Below, piece by piece: positions 1-8,580 of a DNA stretch of 64,000 nt; position 1 is the first letter of the stretch; the number at the start of each line of letters is the position of its first letter. Under the pieces are notes generated by a model, which was not told the origin of the DNA, searched no databases, and was given only the letters and a program-made list of their open reading frames with translations. The DNA lies in the NCBI RefSeq assembly GCF_027213945.1, contig NZ_JAPWGW010000003.1:248001-312000 (forward strand), read 5' to 3'. This stretch comes from Henriciella marina. Its GTDB lineage: Bacteria; Pseudomonadota; Alphaproteobacteria; Caulobacterales; Hyphomonadaceae. A program made the translations under genes and the position numbers.

Positions 1-119
1 AAGACACCATCGCCGTCATCCGTCGCGTCATGCAAAAAGCGCCGCTTCCGGCGTTGGACCTCTCCGTCCCGCTGGACGTCGATGCGAACGCCGCGAAGAC
101 ATGGGCGGAGGCGCATTAG
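1..119 (+). CDS. polA: DNA polymerase I, C-terminal end (partial)
   Basis: The window opens inside a gene whose last 38 or so codons are visible, reading from base 3 to a TAG at 117-119. The peptide ends ...LSVPLDVDANAAKTWAEAH. The closing pattern 'VPL.V......W..AH' is the conserved C-terminus of family A DNA polymerase I (E. coli ends in NWDQAH), which fills gaps in excision repair and removes Okazaki primers. The polymerase and exonuclease domains lie outside the window. The next gene begins on the base directly after the stop. The call rests only on this tail. Confidence 0.8.
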   Translation, partial: DTIAVIRRVMQKAPLPALDLSVPLDVDANAAKTWAEAH

Positions 120-857
120 GTGAGCTGGAAAAGCCTTCTCATTGCGATGGCACTAGGGGGGCTTTTGAGCGAGCAATTGGCAATTGCGCAATCTCAATCG
201 CAACGGCATCCACAGCCGCAGTTGATAACTGAGATGGACGGACTGCTGCAGTCCAAGTCTTCGATGATGCGCCGCATCAAAGCGTGGTTTCCCGATGCCT
301 ATGCAGACTTTGTCGAGCAACTTGCATCTAGCGATGAAGTACCTTCTGAGACCGCAATCATGGAAATGGCAAACCAACTTGTCTCAAGAATTCGGCGCGA
401 TAAGGCCGACTTTATCAGACAGGCTTCAGACGGTCAGCTGAAGAGCCTGGTGCGAGCAGACCAGCTTATGCATGAAACCGTATTGGAAAAATATGGGCCG
501 GTCACCTGCGCAGAATTTGCCCTCAGCGGTGTAAATTCGCTGACTAGGGAGCAAGCCGTGGGCATCCGGTACGTCCTTCGGATGCGCGGAAATTTGATGC
601 TGGACGCAATTCGCGGAGGCCTGCAATCAAATAAATCTCTGGCTGAACCCTCGCCCCAGGATTGGCGTCTTCTGATCGACTATTGGTACTCCATAGGGGG
701 AAGCGAGGCGAAGCTTGAGGCACTAACCGACAGGCAAAACGTATCGCCCGATCTGTGCGAGCTATCCATAAGCTTTTCCGATGCGATACACGAACTACCC
801 GGTGAACCGGGGCAACGCATCAGGGCTGAGATCGCTGTTGAAGCCGCTCGGGACTGA
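120..857 (+). CDS. secreted protein of unknown function
   Basis: 245 residues from a GTG that abuts the polA stop, so translation may be coupled. Residues 1-23 form a clear signal peptide (MSWKSLLIAMALGGLLSEQL then AIA, cleavage probably before QSQSQ), so the protein should be periplasmic or secreted. The mature part is mostly helical in appearance, with two cysteines (in VTCAEF and PDLCEL) that could form a disulfide. I recognise no family. Codon use is a little less GC-biased than in neighbouring genes, with a run of CAA/AAT-type codons. The start could be a later codon, but the signal peptide supports this one. Confidence 0.6.
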   Translation: MSWKSLLIAMALGGLLSEQLAIAQSQSQRHPQPQLITEMDGLLQSKSSMMRRIKAWFPDAYADFVEQLASSDEVPSETAIMEMANQLVSRIRRDKADFIRQASDGQLKSLVRADQLMHETVLEKYGPVTCAEFALSGVNSLTREQAVGIRYVLRMRGNLMLDAIRGGLQSNKSLAEPSPQDWRLLIDYWYSIGGSEAKLEALTDRQNVSPDLCELSISFSDAIHELPGEPGQRIRAEIAVEAARD

Positions 858-1624
858 CGTCTAATCGACAGATCGCAGACCTTGCCATTCAGCCATGTCT
901 GGGCATTCCGAACAAACTCCACCCTCCCGAAGACCCCTGTGTAGGCAGGGGTCCATGGTGGTAAATTTCGAATTTTTGCTGAGCTGTGAAGGAGCGCTAT
1001 GGATACCTGCCTGCGCAGGTATCTCCGGAACGGTGTGGATAGAGCGCTAACACTCGCATCCCGCGTCACCCTCGATGGCGAAGCCATCTGAGGGTCCAGC
1101 TCCGGCGCACTCAATTTCGCGCGAACACCCATGGCCGAAGACGGACGCTCAGACCGCGGGCGCGGTCAAGCGTGACGCAAGATTGAGAACGCCCACTAAA
1201 CCTTCCCCTCTCCCGCGGGAGAGGGGCCAGGGGTGAGGGGGACTGCCCTTGCGATATGGGCCCTGGCCAGCAGTGATACCCCGGCCCGACTCCTGCTTTG
1301 AGAGGGAGGCATCACTGCCGCCCTCGGTCAATTCTGTAGATGCCGCCCCCTCATCCCCGGCCCTTCTCCCAAGGGAGAAGGGAGAAGGATGGCTGCCCCC
1401 TCGAAGGCACCTGCATCGTCTTAAGATACGCCCGCAAGGCGTCGATCTGCTGCCGCTCGAATTGCCGGTGCAGCGTGCGCGGGGATGATCGGCACTTATG
1501 AAAAGGCGCTCATCCTGAGCGAAGTCGAAGGACGAGCGCCGCCCGCCTAGCCTTTTCGTCTCACTTGACCTCCCGCCCGAGGCTGCGAACACTCGCGGAA
1601 AGACGAGACGAGGAAACGCGAACC
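858..1624. repeat. repeat island: five palindromic elements, no convincing gene
   Basis: 767 bases without a believable gene. At least five hairpin elements are visible. (1) 932-953, 8-bp arms GACCCCTG/CAGGGGTC. (2) 1002-1023, 9-bp arms GATACCTGC/GCAGGTATC. (3) 1068-1095, 12-bp arms with one bulge. (4) Two diverged copies of one ~36-base element, at 1205-1240 and in opposite orientation at 1347-1382, each holding a CTCTCCC/GGGAGAG-type palindrome. (5) 1505-1540, 12-bp arms GGCGCTCATCCT/AGGACGAGCGCC with one mismatch. Elements of types 2, 4 and 5 resemble short intergenic repeats I have seen scattered in other alphaproteobacteria (recall, not checked). Open frames here follow the repeats. Confidence 0.7.
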
Positions 1625-2398
1625 ATGAAACGCAACGCACAGATCTGGCTCGCCGCCTGCCTTGGAAGCGCAGCTCTACTCGCCGGGTGTCAGTCCACCG
1701 GCGAGATGGCTGTTGAGGAAACGACCACCACAACAACCGCCGCCCAGCCCCTCCCCATTGCTTCGCCAATCGCGCTCACCCGCAGCTCGCCATTCGTGTC
1801 GGAAATGTACAATTTCCTCGTACAGGACGAAGTGTTGCCGCCCGCCGCTTGCAGCACTGTTTTCACAGGCAGTTCGAGCATCAGGTTCTGGTTCACACTT
1901 GAAGAGGACTTCCCGGCGCTCGATCCCGTCAATCGCGGTTTTGGCGGCTCAGGCATCGCCCATGCGACCGCGTATTTCGACCTTCTCATATCGCCGCATC
2001 AGCCGCGCGAGATCATCTTCTATTCCGGCGAAAACGACGTGAGCGCGGGCGCGAGCGCCGATGATGTTCTCGCATCCTTCCAGGCCTTTCTGGAGAAGAA
2101 GACGGCGGCGCTCGGCGACACGCCTGTCTATTTCGTCTCGATCAAACCCTCGATCGCGCGGTTAAGCCAACTTGAGACCCAGACCGCCGCGAACCGTCTC
2201 ATCGCGGACTATGCCGCGACCCGCGACGACCTGATATTTATCGACATCACCGAACCGATGATGGACGGCGACACGCCGAAGGACCTCTTCATCAGCGACC
2301 GCTTGCACATGAACGCGGCAGGCTATGACATCTGGACGAAAGTCATCTCAGAAGCGCTGGCCGACCCGGAGCGTCCAACAGCGGCAGGCTGCGATTAG
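1625..2398 (+). CDS. SGNH/GDSL-type hydrolase lipoprotein
   Basis: 257 residues. ATG 1625 is chosen because it begins a lipoprotein signal with lipobox LLAGC (Cys22); an upstream in-frame start would only add 20 unlikely residues. The four SGNH blocks are visible: TGSSSIRFW at about 81-89 (nucleophile Ser), NRGFGGSG at 103-110 (block II Gly), GENDV at 135-139 (block III Asn) and DRLHMN at 225-230 (block V Asp and His). The family hydrolyses esters of carbohydrates or lipids; this member should sit on the periplasmic face of a membrane. A Thr-rich linker (about 33-38) follows the lipid anchor. The substrate cannot be told from sequence. Confidence 0.85.
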   Translation: MKRNAQIWLAACLGSAALLAGCQSTGEMAVEETTTTTTAAQPLPIASPIALTRSSPFVSEMYNFLVQDEVLPPAACSTVFTGSSSIRFWFTLEEDFPALDPVNRGFGGSGIAHATAYFDLLISPHQPREIIFYSGENDVSAGASADDVLASFQAFLEKKTAALGDTPVYFVSIKPSIARLSQLETQTAANRLIADYAATRDDLIFIDITEPMMDGDTPKDLFISDRLHMNAAGYDIWTKVISEALADPERPTAAGCD

Positions 2399-2602
2399 GC
2401 CTGCCGCACTAGCCGCCCGCACATTTCCATTGCATTCGCCCTCGCCCGGCCCGATATCTGAACCACGCCTTTTGCGGCCCACTTCACGCTAAAACCCGCA
2501 AAGCCAACCGGCGCTGTCCCTGCCTGATCGCGCATTCCGCGCGCCGGCCAACAGGGGCAATCCGCATCGCTGGCTGCGATGCAAAAGAAGTGACCAATTC
2601 GC

Positions 2603-2728
2603 ATGGCTAAACAGCAGAAATCAAACCGCGAAATCCGGAAGCCCAAGCAGGAAAAGCCGAAGACCAACGCGTCGAACCCGTCCGTGAAGACTGGCGTCAG
2701 CAACGTCTTCGACCAGCGCAAGAAATAG
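2603..2728 (+). CDS. small basic hydrophilic protein (41 aa)
   Basis: A 41-codon frame, ATG 2603 to TAG 2728, encoding MAKQQKSNREIRKPKQEKPK followed by TNASNPSVKTGVSNVFDQRKK. It is very rich in Lys, Gln and Asn, with no hydrophobic core, so probably disordered. Short proteins with this 'KSNRE..KPK.EKPKTNAS' look recur, as I recall, in alphaproteobacteria as conserved hypotheticals. No strong ribosome site is seen; the nearest purine run is GCAAAAGAAG at 2581-2590. It stands alone between a plus-strand lipoprotein gene and a minus-strand cytochrome gene. The function is unknown. Confidence 0.6.
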   Translation: MAKQQKSNREIRKPKQEKPKTNASNPSVKTGVSNVFDQRKK

Positions 2729-2779
2729 GCGCCCCGCTCGCCCCATCCCCGCCGCGCGGGGATGGGGCATCAGCCGACC

Positions 2780-3211
2780 TCACCCCTCTTCCGGCACCTG
2801 CACGGTTTCCAGATAGGCCAGCAGCGCGTCGATCTGTTCTGGCTCGAACTGCCATTGCGGCATTTCGGGGTGGCCCACCATGATGCCTTCCCCAAAAGGT
2901 TCGGCCAGCACTTCGACCGGATAGTGCCACGAGATCTCCCGGAACGGCATGGCCTGCGCGTGTTGGCTTTCCCCGGTAAGGCCGATGGCGTGACAGCCCG
3001 CGCAGAGCGTTTCGGCAATCGCCTCGCCCTGCCCGACCAGCTCATTCGCCGGCATCGCTTCAGCCTGGCTTACCGGCTCACTGACAGCCAGGTTTGGCGC
3101 CTCTTCGACAGGTTCGGCCGCAGGCGTCCCCATCTCCTCGGACGTTCCGCAGGCCGCAAGCGGCAACAGCCCCGCCGCCAGAATACCCATCACGCGCCAG
3201 CTCGTCTTCAT
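2780..3211 (-). CDS. c-type cytochrome lipoprotein
   Basis: 143 residues. The start (base 3211) is set by the signal MKTSWRVMGILAAGLLPLAA with Cys21, a lipobox; the longer frame upstream is not protein-like. A single haem-binding CAGCH lies at 70-74, and Met117 in HPEMPQW is the likely distal axial ligand, as in class I mono-haem cytochromes. An Ala/Pro/Glu-rich tether (about 25-55) separates the lipid anchor from the haem domain. Probably a membrane-anchored electron carrier in the periplasm; partners are not encoded nearby. Confidence 0.88.
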   Translation of the reverse strand: MKTSWRVMGILAAGLLPLAACGTSEEMGTPAAEPVEEAPNLAVSEPVSQAEAMPANELVGQGEAIAETLCAGCHAIGLTGESQHAQAMPFREISWHYPVEVLAEPFGEGIMVGHPEMPQWQFEPEQIDALLAYLETVQVPEEG

Positions 3212-3353
3212 GCCCTCATCCCTCCAGACTTGCGATAGGTTTCCATCCTGATCCGCGCTGGCCGCCTTGTCCATGCGGGATGGCCCCAACTTGACGCGCG
3301 TACTTTTAACGAGAAGAACATCTCGACCAGAAATCGATGGCCGGGGGGACAAG

Positions 3354-3971
3354 ATGCTGGAAGAGTACTGGATCAATCTGACAGATGCGCAGGCATCGCT
3401 GATCTCGACAGCGGTGCTGATCGTGGCGGGTGGGCTCGGCGTCCTGCTGGGCGCTGCACTGTTTGGGGGGCGGGTGAAGAACCTGAAATCCGCGCTGGAA
3501 GCCTCCAACGAAGCGATTGAGAAACATCAGGCAGAAACCCGTACGCTCCTCTCGGCAATGGAAGAGCAGATGAGCGCCACGCTCGGCGCTGTCAGCCAGT
3601 TACGCTCCAGCGTTTTCGACCTTCGTACCGATGTGGAAGAGAAGGTGACCGACGAAGCCGGCAGGATGCGGCAGACTTTCAAGAACCACTGGTATGCCAT
3701 CCGCGACGAGCTTCAGCGCCGGGCCTCGAACCCGAATATCCATGGCCGTACCCGCACCCGCTATGCCGGCTTTTCCAACAATGAGATCGCCGCCCTGATC
3801 GAGGTGATGCAGAAGGATGGCGTCCTGCAGAGCAGCCAGGCGAACGCATTCAACGACGCGCACGGCCTCTGGACCTGGCACCGCAACGGCAAGCCCAGCA
3901 TGACACAGGGCGACGTCCAGAAGATGCGCGAACTCGCCATAGACCTCGTCCCGAACTACCGCTCGGAATAG
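3354..3971 (+). CDS. membrane-anchored coiled-coil protein, unknown function
   Basis: 205 residues from ATG 3354, chosen over an upstream start at 3267 because GGGGGGAC lies just before it and the N-terminus becomes sensible. One transmembrane helix at about 15-40 (AVLIVAGGLGVLLGAALF) is followed by a Glu/Gln/Ala-rich region (about 45-110) that should form a coiled coil, then a mixed C-terminal part ending HRNGKPSMTQGDVQKMRELA. The topology resembles small inner-membrane scaffold or signalling proteins. I do not recognise the family. It is transcribed away from the cytochrome gene. Confidence 0.7.
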   Translation: MLEEYWINLTDAQASLISTAVLIVAGGLGVLLGAALFGGRVKNLKSALEASNEAIEKHQAETRTLLSAMEEQMSATLGAVSQLRSSVFDLRTDVEEKVTDEAGRMRQTFKNHWYAIRDELQRRASNPNIHGRTRTRYAGFSNNEIAALIEVMQKDGVLQSSQANAFNDAHGLWTWHRNGKPSMTQGDVQKMRELAIDLVPNYRSE

Positions 3972-3982
3972 GCCCGCGCCCT

Positions 3983-5221
3983 TCAGTCCGCCTGCAACTC
4001 TTCCAGCGGGACATAGTCGAAATCGAAGCCGAAATGGCGCGGCCCGATCAGGTCAATCCCGCGCTCGCTGCGCCATGGGGCCGGTGCGGGAACGCCGACT
4101 AAGACCACGTGCTCACCGACGACATAACCGCCATAGCCCACCCCCAAAGTCGACTGCCCCGTCGCGGGATCCAGATTGTAGATATAGTCGGGCGAAACGG
4201 CATCCAGCTCACCATTGCGCCAGCCGACGATATTCTCATTCTTCACATAGACGCGGTAAGTCTCGCCCTCATAGGCGCCGGTCCCGGCGAATTCAGCTTC
4301 CACCCAGTTGAAGCCGCGCTCGCCGTGTTCCTCAGAGCTCGTGACAACGCCTTCAAACAGGCGGTAGCCGCCACTGATTTCGACAAGTGCCGCGATCGGG
4401 TCTTGGCCCGCATCAACCGCCTCACGCACCGTGCGGCCATAGGCTTCCGCTTCGCTGATGTTCCCGGCAAGGACGCCGCGCTCCAGGTCAGAGCCGCTCA
4501 TCGGCGTCATTGTGATGAAGGCATCGCCGCCACTCGCCACGGCAATGGCGCGGGTCAGGTCCTCTACGCGATATTCATCGACCGCATGCCGGATGATGAT
4601 CTGGTCGCCCCAAGGCGTGATGACGGCCGTCGGCACAGAGGCAATCTCGTTGATCCAGGGAATGGATTGCTGCACTTCCGGCACCGCCCGTCCGGTAATC
4701 CCGGCATCGAGTGTGGGGATACCAAGCTTTGCACCCAGCAGCAGCGCCGTCGCGGTTGCCCCGGCAGCTTCCGACCTTACCAGGGCGGTGACATCCTTGC
4801 CGATATGGTCGGCGAATAGCTCAACAACCGCCTGCTCCATCGCGGCATCATCCATCCGTGACAGGCCCTGCTCGGCTGTCCTGTCGATGACATGTTGCCA
4901 GGGACCGCCGCCACCAATCCCCTGCACGGCAACGACCACGCCGTCGTCCGGTACAGCCTGCGGGACAAGCAAACGGAATAATGCGCCGTCGGCGAGCGCC
5001 GCTTTCACCTGCTCGATCGATGCGGAGGGGTCGCAGTTGCGCGTAGACTGGATGCAGGAGCCGACAAGAATATCGACCAGCTCCTGCTCTTGAAGAATGC
5101 GTATGGTCCCGGGCGCCTCAGCAAGGGTGTCCAGAGGCGTCTCGGCCGTCATATTCGCCGCGCAACCACCTATCAGCGCTGCGGCACCAATTGCTGCCCA
5201 GCATTTTGCAATCAATCTCAT
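3983..5221 (-). CDS. S-Me-THD (DUF917) domain lipoprotein
   Basis: 412 residues starting at base 5221, where MRLIAKCWAAIGAAALIGGC gives a lipoprotein signal with Cys20. The body carries the signatures of the S-methyl-thiohydantoin desulfurase/DUF917 family: GIGGGGPW at 101-108, TLDAGITGRAVPE at 170-182, and a C-terminal block with VKNENIVG, the YGGYVVGEHVVLVGVPAP region and GPRHFGFDFDY. Family members are normally cytoplasmic and neighbour hydantoinases; here the domain has a lipid anchor and no hydantoinase gene lies next to it. The family assignment is fairly sure; the substrate and activity are unknown. Confidence 0.75.
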   Translation of the reverse strand: MRLIAKCWAAIGAAALIGGCAANMTAETPLDTLAEAPGTIRILQEQELVDILVGSCIQSTRNCDPSASIEQVKAALADGALFRLLVPQAVPDDGVVVAVQGIGGGGPWQHVIDRTAEQGLSRMDDAAMEQAVVELFADHIGKDVTALVRSEAAGATATALLLGAKLGIPTLDAGITGRAVPEVQQSIPWINEIASVPTAVITPWGDQIIIRHAVDEYRVEDLTRAIAVASGGDAFITMTPMSGSDLERGVLAGNISEAEAYGRTVREAVDAGQDPIAALVEISGGYRLFEGVVTSSEEHGERGFNWVEAEFAGTGAYEGETYRVYVKNENIVGWRNGELDAVSPDYIYNLDPATGQSTLGVGYGGYVVGEHVVLVGVPAPAPWRSERGIDLIGPRHFGFDFDYVPLEELQAD

Positions 5222-5348
5222 GGTCGCCCCTCGCAATGTTGCCGATACGATAGTGTTACGCCGGAATAGCTCAAGGCGCAGGGCTTTCCTGATTTGCAGC
5301 CGCACAGAATATCCCACCCCTGCACCACCGGTGTACTGTTACTGCACC

Positions 5349-6011
5349 ATGGGATGCACCGTCACCGACCTTTCCCCGTTGATTGCACGGGTCTGGCCGC
5401 GCCTCGTCGCGCTGGTCGCCGGTATTGCTGCAATGCTGGAAGGCGCTGGCGCCGATGACCGTGCCGTGCGCCTGCATGCCATGCGCCTGTTGCGGCCTGC
5501 CGAGGCCCTTGTCCGGCGGATCATCACTCTGCTCGCAGACAGGCTGGAGACCCGGCTGCTTCCTTCTGCGCCGGCAAGCCAGGCAATCCTGCCAAACCGC
5601 AATGGTCGCCGACATTCCGCAGGCTTCGCCCTGTTCGAACCGGTCGCGACCTGCGCCGCCGCAGTCGGCGGACCATTGCGCGGGATGCGCTTCCATGCCG
5701 GGCCGCGCATTGTGGACGTGCTTGGTCCGGGCACCGCCTGTTCCGCGGTAGAAGAAGCCCCGGCCAGGCCCCGGCTCAACGCCCGGCTTGCTGCGCTACA
5801 GAGCGCACTTGAAGCACCAGAACGCCACGCGCTGCGGCTCGCCCGTAGGCGTGCGCGGGCCCTGTCGAGTGACGGTCCCCGTCCGCGTCTGACACCGCTG
5901 CGTCCGGGCTGGCCACCCGGCATCAGGGGCCGAGAAACACCTGACTGGCTCAGCGCGACGCTGGACGATCTCAACGCTCAGATCAGGTGCCGGCCCCCGC
6001 CCCCTTTCTGA
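5349..6011 (+). CDS. conserved hypothetical protein (Arg/Ala/Leu-rich)
   Basis: 220 residues from ATG 5349, the first start downstream of the divergent gene's promoter region; the frame remains open further upstream into that gene but the added residues look like antisense. Rich in Arg, Ala and Leu. An amphipathic stretch contains LLRPAEALVRRIITLLA (about 44-60), a pattern I associate with uncharacterised alphaproteobacterial proteins. No signal peptide or membrane span is evident. Function unknown. Confidence 0.6.
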   Translation: MGCTVTDLSPLIARVWPRLVALVAGIAAMLEGAGADDRAVRLHAMRLLRPAEALVRRIITLLADRLETRLLPSAPASQAILPNRNGRRHSAGFALFEPVATCAAAVGGPLRGMRFHAGPRIVDVLGPGTACSAVEEAPARPRLNARLAALQSALEAPERHALRLARRRARALSSDGPRPRLTPLRPGWPPGIRGRETPDWLSATLDDLNAQIRCRPPPPF

Positions 6012-6053
6012 AAGCATTAGGCGCGCGCCTGCCATGTATGTTACCCGGCATAC

Positions 6054-6809
6054 ATGACCCGTATACGCATGCGCCAACTCGTTATCGCCGCCGAAAGTCT
6101 CGAGACGGCCGATCACCTCCGCACCGTCCTCGGCCTCGGCAAGCCATTTGCTGACCCCGGTGTGAAGGAGTTCGGCCTCGAGAACGCTGTCTTCTCCATC
6201 GGCGATCAGTTCCTAGAAGTCGTCGCCCCGACCACAGACGACGCGCCCGCTCGCCGCTTCCTCGATAAGCATGGCGAAGGCGGCTATATGGCGATCTTGC
6301 AGACAGAGGACCTCGCAGACGCGCGCGCCCGCCTCGACAATGCCGGTATCCGCCGCGTCTGGAATATCGACCTCGACGATATCTCCGCCAGCCATGTCCA
6401 CCCGGCCGATGTGGGCGCTGCGATCCTCTCCCTCGATGAGGCACGCCCCTGGAACAGCTGGCGCTGGGCCGGCCCGAACTGGGAGAAACAGTCGGTCAGA
6501 GGGCATATTGCTGGCGCGATCTTCAGCGCCCCGGACCCGCGCGCGCTCGCCTCGCGCTGGACCGCTGCCATTGGCAAGCCGGTCACCACCAATAAGGGCC
6601 AGACCAGTATCCAGCTGGATGAGAATGAGCGGCTGATCTTCGAAGACGGCAAGCGCGAGGCGCTGTCGACCTTCTGCATCAGCCTCCACAACGCCATGAA
6701 AGCACTGGAGCGGGCCGACAGGCTGGACCTCCACAGTGACGGCGATGGTGTCGTCATCGGCGGGGTGCGGTTCGAACTCAACAATCTTGAAACGGCGAGC
6801 GCTGGCTAG
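6054..6809 (+). CDS. VOC/glyoxalase-like domain protein
   Basis: 251 residues. The N-terminus (RQLVIAAESLETADHLRTVLGL) and repeated beta-alpha-beta units fit the glyoxalase-like branch of the vicinal oxygen chelate superfamily: a first module at about 5-110 (GDQFLEVVAP, GGYMAILQTEDL) and a second at about 130-245 (HIAGAIFSAPDP, GVRFELNNLE). Such proteins bind a metal and act as lyases, isomerases or dioxygenases; metal ligands cannot be assigned with confidence. Start 6054 is used; ATG 6066 is an alternative. Confidence 0.75.
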   Translation: MTRIRMRQLVIAAESLETADHLRTVLGLGKPFADPGVKEFGLENAVFSIGDQFLEVVAPTTDDAPARRFLDKHGEGGYMAILQTEDLADARARLDNAGIRRVWNIDLDDISASHVHPADVGAAILSLDEARPWNSWRWAGPNWEKQSVRGHIAGAIFSAPDPRALASRWTAAIGKPVTTNKGQTSIQLDENERLIFEDGKREALSTFCISLHNAMKALERADRLDLHSDGDGVVIGGVRFELNNLETASAG

Positions 6810-6847
6810 CAACCCGGCCTGCCACAGCTTCTTTGGGGGAATATCTG

Positions 6848-7219
6848 ATGGACTGGTTCAATGAGCTTTTCGACCTTGCAGCGGTCGCGTCTACAGCGGG
6901 TCTTGGCGGCGGGGTGATCAGCGCCATTGTCGTGAAAGCCTTCTCCGGTGCAATCCTGAAATTCCTGGTCCGCATCTTCGCGACGGCTGTCCTGACGGGT
7001 ATCGGCTTCTACTACCTGCTTGGCTTCCTCGGCTTCGAGATCGTCCCGCGCAGCGAGGTCGCTGCCGCCGCCCCGAACCAGTCGCCATCGGTCTATGCAC
7101 GCAGTGAAACCTATCTGCCCGGCGCCAGCGATGAAGCTGCAAGCTCCAGCTCTGAAACGCAGGAAGCAGAACGTGACCGCCGTCTCGTTGTCTCTTCGCC
7201 TTTCAGACGCGGCGACTAG
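6848..7219 (+). CDS. small membrane protein, unknown function
   Basis: 123 residues from ATG 6848, preceded by TGGGGGAA at about 6834-6841. Two hydrophobic helices, about 15-35 (STAGLGGGVISAIVVKAF) and 40-68 (FLVRIFATAVLTGIGFYYLLGFLGF), are followed by a Ser/Ala/Glu-rich, probably disordered tail. Its stop codon overlaps that of the convergent diguanylate cyclase gene (TAG against CTA at 7216-7219). No family recognised. Confidence 0.65.
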   Translation: MDWFNELFDLAAVASTAGLGGGVISAIVVKAFSGAILKFLVRIFATAVLTGIGFYYLLGFLGFEIVPRSEVAAAAPNQSPSVYARSETYLPGASDEAASSSSETQEAERDRRLVVSSPFRRGD

Positions 7220-8469
7220 ACGAACTCCACCTCCAGATGGGTGCGTGTGCGTGAGGTCACCTCACATTTCGCATCCAAGCCATCGGCCTTGATAAGCAAC
7301 CTGAATTCGTTCGGCACATCTGTTGTCGCGATCATGTCGAGGCCAGCGCCTTCCTGACCAAGCGTACGGACCGTACAGTCGATCGTTGAGCCGCCATTTC
7401 GGAAGCTGATCTTGCCTGCCTTCAGTACCCGCCGGCGCGCTGCGCGGACGGTAACATCACTCTTGCCGAAGGCGACGCAGCGGTTCCGCCCTTCCGACTT
7501 GGCCTGATAAAGCGCCGCGTCGGCCCGCTCCAGCAAACTGTCCAGATCCCGGGTCTCAATGTTGAACGTGCCGATACCAAAGCTCGCCGTGATGCCGACG
7601 GTCCGCCCACCAAACTCAAACCGGAGCGCGGAGATATCCCGGCGCAGCTTTTCGGCCGCCTCTAGCGCGCCCTGTCTGTCCGTCTCTGGCAACAGGACAG
7701 CAAACTCCTCGCCGCCCATGCGCCCAAGCAGATCGCTGGTGCGAAGCCGCGTCTGCGCAGCCTTCGCCATCTCTCGCAGGACCTCATCGCCAGCCGCATG
7801 GCCGAACGTGTCATTGATGGATTTGAAATGATCCAGATCGAAGCAAATCGCCGTGAAATTGTGGCGGTGCCGGGCAGCCAGCGAGGCGATCTGCACACCC
7901 TGCTCGCGAAAGGCGCGGCGCGAAAGCGTGCCGGTCAGCTCATCGCGCATGGCCACGCGCCGCAGCTGGAAGTTCTCGGCAACGATATCAGCAAAGTCCT
8001 GCAGGACGGCCAGTTGCCCCTCTGTAATCTTGCGAGGTTTCGTATCGACGGCGCAAAGCGTCCCGATCCCCTGCCCGTTGCTGGAACGCACGGGAACGCC
8101 AGCGTAGAAGCGGACATGGGGCGGTCCGGCGACAAAAGGATTGTCACGAAAGCGCGGATCTTCGAACGTATCGCTAACCACGAACGGGCCATCAATCGCC
8201 AGTGTGAACTGGGAAAAACTGTCGGCGTGCTGCGCTTCCGTTACCGGCGTACCGACAGCAGATTTCAGCCAGAAGCGGTGGCCATCCATGATGGAGATCG
8301 CCGCGATTTCGACCTTGAAGATCTTTTTGACCAGGCCAACAATCCTGTCATAGGATTTTTCGGCTGGCGTATTGATGATGCCAAGTTCGCGGACGGCCCG
8401 AAGGCGGGAGTTCTCGTCAGGAATGACACCTGTATTTGGGACGCTCTGTTTTGCGGGGTACCCTGGCAT
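7216..8469 (-). CDS. GAF-GGDEF-PilZ diguanylate cyclase
   Basis: 417 residues. A GAF sensor domain spans about 25-170 (FVVSDTFEDPRF, YAGVPVRSSNGQGIGTLCAVD). The GGDEF domain follows (about 172-335), with DELTGTLSRRAF, the active-site loop GGEEF at 252-256 and an intact inhibitory site RTSD at 243-246, five residues upstream. It should therefore make cyclic di-GMP and be product-inhibited. The last 70 residues resemble a PilZ domain: the basic RAARRRVLKAGKI element is there, but the second motif (normally D/N-x-S-x-x-G) reads TLGQEGAG. No transmembrane segment, so cytoplasmic. Confidence 0.9.
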   Translation of the reverse strand: MPGYPAKQSVPNTGVIPDENSRLRAVRELGIINTPAEKSYDRIVGLVKKIFKVEIAAISIMDGHRFWLKSAVGTPVTEAQHADSFSQFTLAIDGPFVVSDTFEDPRFRDNPFVAGPPHVRFYAGVPVRSSNGQGIGTLCAVDTKPRKITEGQLAVLQDFADIVAENFQLRRVAMRDELTGTLSRRAFREQGVQIASLAARHRHNFTAICFDLDHFKSINDTFGHAAGDEVLREMAKAAQTRLRTSDLLGRMGGEEFAVLLPETDRQGALEAAEKLRRDISALRFEFGGRTVGITASFGIGTFNIETRDLDSLLERADAALYQAKSEGRNRCVAFGKSDVTVRAARRRVLKAGKISFRNGGSTIDCTVRTLGQEGAGLDMIATTDVPNEFRLLIKADGLDAKCEVTSRTRTHLEVEFV

Positions 8470-8580
8470 GGCCTCGCCTTCCGGTGTGTTTGTCCCCCCA
8501 CCCTAATTCGGCTTATGACCAGTGTGGACAAAAGCGGTTATCTTGAGGTTAAGCCGCTGTTTTTGATCCGGATACGGCGC

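Noticed and set aside
680-1769. frames of 79-206 residues in and around the repeat island
   Set aside because: They follow the palindromic repeats and are rich in Arg, Ser and Pro without any motif; conserved structure is at the DNA level.
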